7,771 bases of DNA from NCBI GenBank assembly GCA_020432595.1, contig JAGQGA010000243.1, positions 1 to 7,771 of the forward strand, written 5' to 3'. This stretch comes from Anaerolineales bacterium (lineage in GTDB: Bacteria; Chloroflexota; Anaerolineae; Promineifilales; Promineifilaceae). Below are positions 1-5,900 of this stretch, one piece after another. The position numbers and the translations under genes were made by a program. Under the pieces are notes generated by a model that saw only the letters and a list, made by a program, of their open reading frames with translations, was not told the origin of the DNA and made no database searches. How positions within the stretch are numbered: the stretch's first letter is position 1; the number at the start of each line of letters is the position of its first letter.

Positions 1-32
1 CCATGTTTGGTCTATTCAGGAGTTATTGTGCT

Positions 33-872
33 TCAAATTACCCGACCCTCTTCTACACGATGCTCTCTGAACCTACCCCCATTTTCAATCGCAACCGAAA
101 TTGAGTCACTGTCCCAAGGCGTTTCTCCAGCACCCTCAACCTGTGTATCGTTAACGTCAACGCCAACATACAAATGTGCTTCATTCCACAAAAATTTAAC
201 AACGGCCGTTGTCCCACCATTAATTTCTGGGTGTCTGGCAAAAAGAATTGGTTGCGCTTTGTCCCAAATTGCGTCGTCTAAACGGCCGTTAATCTCTGGC
301 CTCTCTTCCGCATAAACAGCCTCTAGCAGAAATGGGTTCTGTCCTGCTCCTACTTTTTCTCCAACCCGAAACTGCCACAGATAAACACCGACAACTATAA
401 CTGTAAGCACAGCAATGATTGCCACAATGAGGGTGCGCTGATTGAGAGCAATATTGACCATAAGAGTTGGCTTGCCATCTTTCTCAGCAGCGATGCTTTT
501 TCCTGATGGACTTGGCTGAATTGGCTCTTCCCCTTCGACAGAAGGCTGTGAAAAGATTTCTTGGCAAGCTGATGCGGGATTAGGATAACCAGCATAGTTT
601 AAAAACGTCTCGCATTCATCCGGTTCGAGTCCCTTCTTGGTAGCCAATGTTTTGGCTAAAGTAAAGGTAATGGCTAAATCTGGCGGCAAATTGCCTTTGC
701 GCCAATGCTCGATAATGGAACCCCCTTCATAGGTAGCACCGTTTTTTTTTCGCAGCGAATAACCAATTTCATCTTGTATGAGAGCGATATTTTTATCTTC
801 ATGAGCTGCAATCCTTTTCACGGCCGTTGACAACAACTGACCAAATCGCCGACTATTCAATGTCTTTCCCAT
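33..872 (-). CDS. Membrane-anchored HTH-like regulator with C-terminal CBM9-like domain (279 aa)
   Basis: Predicted single-pass membrane protein with a DNA-binding-like cytoplasmic part and an extracytoplasmic sugar-binding-type part. Residues 1-100 are helical (around SRRFGQLL, IALIQDEIGYSL, SIIEHWRKG) and resemble a helix-turn-helix module I associate with Chloroflexota proteins. Residues 101-142 are a Pro/Ser/Glu-rich linker. Residues 147-166 form one clear transmembrane helix. Residues about 183-263 match a CBM9-like fold: EINGRLDDAIWDKA, VKFLWNEAHLYVGVDVND, WDSDSISVAIE. CBM9 domains usually run well over 150 residues, so this one ends early, with a short basic/acidic tail before TGA; neither other frame restores it. 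The start is the ATG at 872 because GGAGG (882-886) lies 9 nt upstream; a longer frame to 1004 lacks such a site and would overlap the divergent promoter. It is divergent from the secreted glycosidase-like gene, suggesting it senses a carbohydrate and controls that gene (inference). An A9 tract lies inside the DNA-binding region. Confidence 0.72.
   Translation of the reverse strand: MGKTLNSRRFGQLLSTAVKRIAAHEDKNIALIQDEIGYSLRKKNGATYEGGSIIEHWRKGNLPPDLAITFTLAKTLATKKGLEPDECETFLNYAGYPNPASACQEIFSQPSVEGEEPIQPSPSGKSIAAEKDGKPTLMVNIALNQRTLIVAIIAVLTVIVVGVYLWQFRVGEKVGAGQNPFLLEAVYAEERPEINGRLDDAIWDKAQPILFARHPEINGGTTAVVKFLWNEAHLYVGVDVNDTQVEGAGETPWDSDSISVAIENGGRFREHRVEEGRVI
201..210. repeat. AACGGCCGTT repeat copy in the HTH/CBM9 gene
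   Basis: With its flanks the palindrome is CAACGGCCGTTG (12 bp). Read on the minus strand it encodes Thr-Ala-Val in the CBM9-like domain (TTAVVKF). Confidence 0.9.
281..290. repeat. AACGGCCGTT repeat copy in the HTH/CBM9 gene
   Basis: Encodes Asn-Gly-Arg in the conserved EINGRLDDAIW start of the CBM9-like domain, a different codon frame from the copy at 201. Confidence 0.9.
820..827. repeat. ACGGCCGT core copy in the HTH/CBM9 gene
   Basis: Eight-base core only (flanks C and T). Encodes Thr-Ala-Val in the helix LLSTAVKRI near the N-terminus. Confidence 0.7.
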
Positions 873-881
873 CCTAACAAT

Positions 882-886
882 CCTCC
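882..886 (-). promoter_or_regulatory. Ribosome binding site deciding the start of the HTH/CBM9 gene
   Basis: GGAGG on the minus strand, 9 nt before the ATG at 872. It supports that start over the upstream in-frame ATG at 1004, which lies in the divergent promoter region. Confidence 0.7.
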
Positions 887-905
887 GCTCCAAAGATTCA
901 GAAAT

Positions 906-927
906 GCATTCCGAACTTTCGGAATGC
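906..927. promoter_or_regulatory. Perfect 10-2-10 inverted repeat, candidate operator
   Basis: GCATTCCGAA (906-915), a 2-bp spacer CT, then TTCGGAATGC (918-927): a perfect dyad. Another half-site, TTCGGAA, lies at 940-946, 22 bp from the matching half of the dyad, so about two helical turns away on the same face. The dyad is centred near -52 relative to the predicted rightward start site around 968 and sits 34 nt before the start codon of the leftward gene. This placement suits a regulator acting on both genes, plausibly the HTH protein encoded next door. The dyad is seen directly; operator function is inferred. Confidence 0.6.
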
Positions 928-939
928 CAATTACGCTTA

Positions 940-946
940 TTCGGAA
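940..946. promoter_or_regulatory. Additional operator half-site TTCGGAA
   Basis: Matches the inner seven bases of the right arm of the dyad at 906-927. It lies about 10 bp upstream of the rightward -10 box, in the spacer of that promoter, where a bound protein would be expected to block RNA polymerase. A 7-mer alone is weak evidence; the helical spacing to the dyad is what makes it worth noting. Confidence 0.35.
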
Positions 947-953
947 CCGCTTT

Positions 954-962
954 TGCTATAAT
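954..962 (+). promoter_or_regulatory. Extended -10 promoter for the secreted glycosidase-like gene
   Basis: TGCTATAAT is a consensus extended -10 element (TGn followed by TATAAT at 957-962). No good -35 is present at the usual distance (934-939 is CGCTTA), which is common for extended -10 promoters and fits control by an upstream-binding protein. Transcription would begin near 968, leaving a leader of about 100 nt before the ATG at 1067. Confidence 0.55.
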
Positions 963-1052
963 CAAAACAAATCGTGCATGATTTTTGCTGTCAAAACGTT
1001 CCATCCGATTTTGTGTTTCAGCCGTGCTGTTTGAAGCACAAATACGACAGGC

Positions 1053-1060
1053 AAGGAGGT
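1053..1060 (+). promoter_or_regulatory. Strong Shine-Dalgarno deciding the start at 1067
   Basis: AAGGAGGT, fully complementary to the 16S rRNA 3' end, placed 6 nt before the ATG at 1067. It also places the signal peptide at the true N-terminus, ruling out the upstream in-frame ATG at 974. Confidence 0.85.
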
Positions 1061-1066
1061 CTAGTC

Positions 1067-2827
1067 ATGTCAAACCTTTGGTTCAAATCAATTAGAATAA
1101 TTGGCATTTTGGGTTGTTTCCTTCTCCTAGGCGCACATGCCAGCCTTGCTGCTAATCCTGCGAAACCCAAACTTGTCTCATCAAATTATGTTGATTTTGA
1201 TGAAAATGTAGGAGAAATGATCTTATTCCTCAAACATCTTCAAGATCAGCAACAACCGCCAGGGCTTGTACCTATTTTTGAGTATAGCGATCCAAAAGAT
1301 GCCTTTACAACGACCTATTCAAATGCCATGGTTGCCCTAGCCTTTGTCATTGAAGGAGAGCTAGAACGAGCACGTCAAATTTTTGACGTATTTAAATCAA
1401 ATACGCATCAATGTGTTGGCTGTACCTGTGAAGGTGGTTTCCAACAATTCCTTAACCCTCAAACTGGTGAACCCCTTGCGGTGAATGATGAGGCCAGAAA
1501 TGATTTTTGGATTGGTGACAACGCATGGCTGCTTGTCGCCCTAAAATACTACAAAAGTGTGACCAATGACAACCAATACGATGCCCTAATTGATAGTCTG
1601 GCTACATGGTTTACCTGTTTGGAAAATATAACCCCAGCGGATGGTATTTATGTTGGATACGACAAGCAATATCAGTTGAGAAAAGAATGGCATCCTGAAG
1701 GTCACATTGATGTTTATGGTGCGTTACATGGATTAGGAGGCGAAGCGGAAACTGCTCAAGAATCTATTCTCCGTTGGATTAATCAAGAGGTTTGGGTGCC
1801 TCATGCTGGCTGTTTTCGGATTGGAAATGCAAATAAATATGGTGTACCGCTCGATAATATATCCTGGGGATATTTATCTTTGGGCAACTATTATCAAGGC
1901 ATTCTTTATTTAGCTCAAACCCGGCTAGCACGTACCCAAGACCGCTACTTAATCGAAGCTTTTGATCGGCAAGTTGAAGGCGAAGGCAGCAATGAAGGCG
2001 ATTGGTATTGGCGTTCAGATCAGTGGGATCAGAATGATAGCATCGAGGTCTCCCTTGCTCGAAAGCAAACCTACAAAAATTATGATCTTGAAGTTAATTA
2101 TTCTTGGGACGAAAATGATGCTTGGTTCTTGATTTTTCGTGAACGTGATATTGATTTGAACGTCTCAGATCAATTTCTTTATTCATTTAGAGTGTATGGA
2201 GATGGCAGTAATAATCGCTTTGAAGTAAAGCTCTATGGTGAGCCAGTAGGCACAGATCATAGACGCGATGTTTTCTGGCATGACAAAATCAACCTGGATT
2301 TTGTAGGTTGGAAAGAATTCACCATTCCGTATGGAGAGTTCTCAGACTTTTCGCCCGATAATAAGGAACCTCTCGGCCCGATTACAAGAATAGAATTTGC
2401 AGTTAACAACTCAACGCATAAGAAGGTAACAAATAGTGTTCTTCAGATTGACGAAATTTGGTATCGTGATGAGGGTCACGAATATCTGATGCCTGTAGAT
2501 GGCTTTGCGGCCTTCGAGTCGGAATTAAACTGGCTGTATGTTGAGGGGACGGCTCAAATGGCGACAGCATATTATATGGCTGAACAAATGAATCGATGGG
2601 AATACTATATGAATGAGTTGGGTAAAGTTATTACGCCTGCGTTTGATGGACAAGCAAGCGGGTTGCCGAACTTTATAACGGGTGGGATACAACAACCAAC
2701 ACCTGAGGCGGTAGCAACCTCTTGGTATATCATTGCGGCGAATGGGGTAAACCCATTTAATTCACCCCCTTCTGAAAGATGTACTTGGGTAAACTACATG
2801 CCCTTGTCTGTCAAAATTAAATCTTAA
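1067..2827 (+). CDS. Secreted six-hairpin glycosidase-like protein with inserted CBM11-like domain (586 aa)
   Basis: Exported protein with a carbohydrate-active architecture; the exact substrate cannot be told. Residues 1-28 are a Sec signal peptide (basic n-region, hydrophobic core, ASLA before Ala29). Residues about 41-290 form helical repeats of the (alpha/alpha)6 type (TYSNAMVALAFVIEGELERA, WIGDNAWLLVALKYYKSV, EGHIDVYGALHGLG, WGYLSLGNYYQGILYLA). Residues about 295-466 look like a CBM11-type jelly roll: an opening EAFD, FRVYGDGSNNRFEVKLYGE, GWKEFTIPYGEF, ITRIEFAVNN and a closing LQIDEIWY. Residues about 470-563 return to the helical fold (LYVEGTAQMATAYYMAEQ, AVATSWYIIAANGVNPF), so the beta-sandwich sits inside the toroid rather than at an end. 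Candidate acidic catalytic residues include D214 and E493, but this is not established. A compact C117/C120/C122 cluster is unusual. Expression probably depends on the extended -10 at 954-962 and the operator-like dyad, with the divergent membrane regulator as likely controller. Sampled lines are A+T-rich compared with the PKS/NRPS. Alternative: a non-catalytic sugar-binding relative. Confidence 0.7.
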   Translation: MSNLWFKSIRIIGILGCFLLLGAHASLAANPAKPKLVSSNYVDFDENVGEMILFLKHLQDQQQPPGLVPIFEYSDPKDAFTTTYSNAMVALAFVIEGELERARQIFDVFKSNTHQCVGCTCEGGFQQFLNPQTGEPLAVNDEARNDFWIGDNAWLLVALKYYKSVTNDNQYDALIDSLATWFTCLENITPADGIYVGYDKQYQLRKEWHPEGHIDVYGALHGLGGEAETAQESILRWINQEVWVPHAGCFRIGNANKYGVPLDNISWGYLSLGNYYQGILYLAQTRLARTQDRYLIEAFDRQVEGEGSNEGDWYWRSDQWDQNDSIEVSLARKQTYKNYDLEVNYSWDENDAWFLIFRERDIDLNVSDQFLYSFRVYGDGSNNRFEVKLYGEPVGTDHRRDVFWHDKINLDFVGWKEFTIPYGEFSDFSPDNKEPLGPITRIEFAVNNSTHKKVTNSVLQIDEIWYRDEGHEYLMPVDGFAAFESELNWLYVEGTAQMATAYYMAEQMNRWEYYMNELGKVITPAFDGQASGLPNFITGGIQQPTPEAVATSWYIIAANGVNPFNSPPSERCTWVNYMPLSVKIKS

Positions 2828-2857
2828 TCCTACCTGCTTTTTTCAAGCAAAGACTGA

Positions 2858-2884
2858 GGAGTAGCAAGCTGTTTTTGCTGCTCC
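2858..2884 (+). terminator. Stem-loop after the glycosidase-like gene, possible terminator
   Basis: GGAGTAGCAA (2858-2867) pairs with TTGCTGCTCC (2875-2884) over 10 bp with one G-U wobble and a 7-nt loop. It starts 31 nt after the stop codon. No U-run follows on the plus strand (CCCTAA comes next), so it may be an RNA-stabilising or Rho-assisted end rather than a full intrinsic terminator. Confidence 0.45.
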
Positions 2885-2924
2885 CCCTAAGATAACAAAC
2901 GCTAAACAGTTTCTTTTGAATACA

Positions 2925-2938
2925 AAAACGGCCGTTTT
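2925..2938. repeat. AACGGCCGTT repeat copy, 14-bp palindrome, intergenic
   Basis: AAAACGGCCGTTTT, followed by CCCT. It forms a direct repeat with the copy at 2953-2964 and supplies one arm of the terminator. Confidence 0.9.
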
Positions 2939-2952
2939 CCCTACGACAAGAA

Positions 2953-2964
2953 AAACGGCCGTTT
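2953..2964. repeat. AACGGCCGTT repeat copy, 12-bp palindrome, intergenic
   Basis: AAACGGCCGTTT, again followed by CCC. Second arm of the terminator of the PKS/NRPS gene. Confidence 0.9.
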
Positions 2965-2979
2965 CCCCTCAACCCAAAC

Positions 2980-5900
2980 TCAACTCAGTTGCTCTCTTGC
3001 CGTTTCCATCTGCCGCCGCATATGTTCCCCCAACGTCGCCACCGACGGCTCTTGCAGCAGCGTCGCGTGAATCCCTTCCACGTCCGCATACTCCACCGGG
3101 CCAGTCGTTAGCTCTTCCCACAGCCGCACCCAGTCATCATTGTCGCCATAGATGGCAAGCTGCTCCGTAGCGCGGACAATGCTCATCGGCCCCGTGTAAC
3201 CAAGTGTGGGGACATAGGCATCGTAGGCCGCTTCGTGGGCATCGCGTAGTGCCTGAATGCGCTGGTTTTGCGGCGTGCCATATTTGAGCAGCAGCTTGCT
3301 CTCCGCCTGCATCTTCATCTTCCACGCCACCGCATTCAGCAGGCGGCGGTCTTTGAGGTAAAACATGGCGCGGTTGCTCAGGTAGGCAAGGGAGTTACGC
3401 CCTGGTTCGACATAAGTAGGTGATTGGCTGCTGATGAGACCCAAATATTCCACCTGTTCACCCGCCGCCTCAAGCTGACACGCCATTTCATACGCCACCC
3501 ACGCCCCGGCGCAGTGGCCGCCGATAAGGTAGGGGCCTTCGGGTTGGACGGTTTTGATTTCCTCAATGTAGTAGGCGGCCATTTCCTCAAGGTTGGTGTG
3601 AATGGGCTGCCCTTCTTCCAAACCGAGGGGCTGGATGCCGTAAAACGGCCGTTCCGGATCCAAATATTTGCTCAAATCGGTGAAGTTCAAGACGCTGATG
3701 AGGTAAGGGGCAACGTGGAAAAACGGCCGTTTATGCCCCTGCGGCTGAATCGGCACCAGTGCCGACCACTTAGGCTGCCAGCCATCATCCGCCAGCCGCT
3801 CCGCCAGTTGCGCCACCGTTGGGGCTTCAAACAGCGTTGCCAACGGCAGCTTTCGCCCCGTCTCCGTGGCAATCTGGTCAAACAGCCGCAGCGCCAGCAG
3901 CGAATGACCGCCCAGGTCAAAGAAGTTGTCGTAAACGCTCACCTTCTCCACCTTCAACACCCGCCGCCACAATTCTGCCAGCGTAGACTCCAGCGGGTTG
4001 CGCGGGGCGGTAAAGCTGTTGCTTTCCTCGCGGGCATAGCTGGGTGACGGCAGTGCCGATCTGTCCAGCTTGCCGTTGGGGGTGATGGGAAACGCTGCCA
4101 ACGCCACAAACGCATTGGGAATCATAAATTCGGGAATGGCGCGGCGCAGATGGTCGCGCAGTTCGGTTGCCGCCGGGTCGGTGGCTCCTTCGGCCAGCGT
4201 GTAGTAAGCCACCAGCCGCTTGTCGTTGTGGCCCTCATCACGCACCACCACCAGCACCTGCTTCATCGCCGCGTGGCTCTGAATCGCCGCCTCAATTTCG
4301 CCCAACTCCACCCGTTGCCCGCGCAGCTTCACCTGGAAGTCGGCCCGCCCCAAATATTCAATCGCCCCATCCGGCCGGTAGCGCACGTTGTCGCCCGTTT
4401 TATAAAGCGTCGCCTTCGGGTCGCGGCTAAACGGGTCTTTGACAAACCGCTCCGCCGTCAATTCTGGCCGATTGAGATAGCCACGCCCCACCTGCACCCC
4501 GCCGATGTAGAGTTCACCGACCACGCCCACTGGCACGGGCTGCATTGCTTCATTCAGCACATAGACCCGCGTGTTGTCGTTGGGGTAGCCAATAGGGGTG
4601 AGGGTATCGGCTGGGGTAGCGTTGGCAATATCCCAACTCATCACCACAATCGTCGTTTCCGTCGGGCCGTAAACGTTGTGGAGTTCGCACTGCGGCAGCA
4701 CGGTGCGGAATTTGTCGCGCAAATCTTCGGGGAACGCCTCGCCGCCCACCATGACCACGCGCAAACTTTGGCATTGGGCAAAGTTGGGGTCGTCAAGCAG
4801 GGCGCGAATTTGGGTGGGGACGATGAAGCCCATCGTCACTCGCTGCCGCGCCATCAGGTCAATCAGGTAAGGAATGTCAATTTGCCCACCTTGCTTGGCG
4901 ATGACAACACGCCCGCCGACGGTTAGCGGCGAAAAGATTTCCCAACTGGCAGCATCAAAGCCAAAGGGGGCTTTCATGATCATCGCGTCGTCGCTGCTCA
5001 TGCGGAAGTGGCGTTCTTTCCACTGCATGTAGTTGCACAGGCCACGATGCGCCAGCATGACCCCTTTGGGTTTGCCGGTGGAGCCGGAGGTGTAGATGAT
5101 GCAGGCGATCCCGTCGGGGTCGGCAGTGAGGGAAACGGCCGTTTCCTCTTCCCCCTTCACCAACTCCCAACTACTGTCCAATTCCACCACTGGTTTTGCC
5201 ACCACCCCGCGCAGCGTGGGCGCAATATGGGGCTGCGTCAGCAGCAAATGGGCATCGCTGTCTTCCAGAATAAAGGCAATTCGTTCCGGCGGGTAATCGG
5301 TGGCCGTGGGGATGTAGGTGCCACCGGCTTTTAGCACGCCCAGCACCGCCACCACCATTTCCAGCGAACGATCCATGAGGATGCCGACCTTGGTGCCTTC
5401 CACCACCCCCTGCCGCCGCAGCCGCTGCGCCAGTTGGTTAGCGCGTCGGTCCAGTTCGGCATAACTGAGGGTTTGGCCTTCGTAGAAAACGGCCGTTTTC
5501 CCTGGTGTTTTCGCCGCCTGTTCCGCCACCATCTGCTGTAGCTGACGGTCATTGTGGTGCGGCTGGTCGGTGTTGTTCCAGGTCTGGATTTGCGCCTGCT
5601 CCCGCCCAGAAAGCAGCGGCAGCGACCCAATCAGTTGGTCGGGGTCGGCGGCCAACGTCCGCAGCAAACTTTCATACTGTCCCAGCCAGCGTACAATCGT
5701 CGCCTCGTCCAGCACCGCACTGCTGTAATCCACGCTGGCCGTCAGTGAGCTATCGTCCTCGATGACGTTGAGGAACATGTCCCAGTTGACCGCCTGCTTG
5801 TGGGCGGCGCTGATGCTGGTTTCCACGCCGCGAAACGCTTTGCCGTCGGCCAGCTTGCGGTCGGGGTTAAAGACAACCTGCACCAGCGGGGTGCGGCTGG

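Larger units (their letters stand above)
2925..2964 (-). terminator. Intrinsic-type terminator of the PKS/NRPS gene built from two repeat palindromes
   Basis: On the minus strand, AAACGGCCGTTTT (from 2964) pairs perfectly with AAAACGGCCGTTT (to 2926): a 13-bp stem with GC core and a 13-nt loop, running into a T5 stretch at its end (2924-2928 read on minus), then GTATTC. It begins 15 nt after the TGA of the PKS/NRPS gene at 2980. Both arms are copies of the repeated AACGGCCGTT palindrome. On the plus strand the stem is followed by CCCC, so it should work mainly leftward. Each arm is itself palindromic, so alternative small hairpins compete. Confidence 0.72.
2995..3762 (-). other. Thioesterase domain with Cys nucleophile
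   Basis: Alpha/beta-hydrolase release domain. The nucleophile elbow reads GGHCAGAWVAYEMA: Cys1410 (codon TGC, 3511-3513) replaces the usual Ser. The catalytic His is H1558 in VEGIHATLLQEP (3067-3069). Where the third-strand Asp is normally found, the segment reads LISSQSP, so Ser1437 appears to stand in for Asp; the acid may come from elsewhere (for instance E1526 or D1533). Cys thioesterases are known in some beta-lactone- and beta-lactam-forming NRPSs (obafluorin, sulfazecin). Whether this one hydrolyses or cyclises cannot be told. Confidence 0.85.
4045..5538 (-). other. Adenylation domain, hydrophobic (Leu-like) code
   Basis: Activates one amino acid as AMP ester and loads the next-door carrier. 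Core motifs in order: LSYAEL, LKAGGTYIP, IIYTSGSTGKPKGV, FDAASWE, NVYGPTETT, GELYIGG, YKTGDNV, GRADFQVKLRGQRVELGEIE, IPEFMIP and PNGKLDR with catalytic K1224. By hand alignment to the GrsA phenylalanine domain, the pocket residues read D929, A930, W933, F972, M997, G999, V1023, I1031, V1032, K1224 (DAWFMGVIVK). This resembles leucine-type codes such as DAWFLGNVVK that I remember, so a branched aliphatic residue is most likely. The domain call is firm; the substrate is inference. Confidence 0.9.

Noticed and set aside
7..315. 102-codon plus-strand frame at the left edge
   Set aside because: Lies antisense to the CBM9-like coding region, has no domain or ribosome site, and is a shadow frame.
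989..994. Perfect TTGACA on the minus strand as -35 of the HTH/CBM9 gene
   Set aside because: No acceptable -10 lies 16-18 nt downstream, so a promoter cannot be supported; the real leftward promoter remains unidentified.
1024..1039. Small hairpin GTGCT/AGCAC in the leader of the glycosidase-like gene
   Set aside because: Only 5 bp of stem; not distinguishable from chance and not resembling a known riboswitch.
873..1066. N-terminal extensions of both left genes (starts at 1004 on minus and 974 on plus)
   Set aside because: They overlap each other and the promoter/operator region. Strong ribosome sites place the starts at 872 and 1067, and the second puts the signal peptide at the N-terminus.
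1103..1117. Lipobox (ILGC) in the signal peptide of the glycosidase-like protein
   Set aside because: The hydrophobic core continues well beyond this Cys and a good type I cleavage site (ASLA) follows, so a plain secreted form is more likely.
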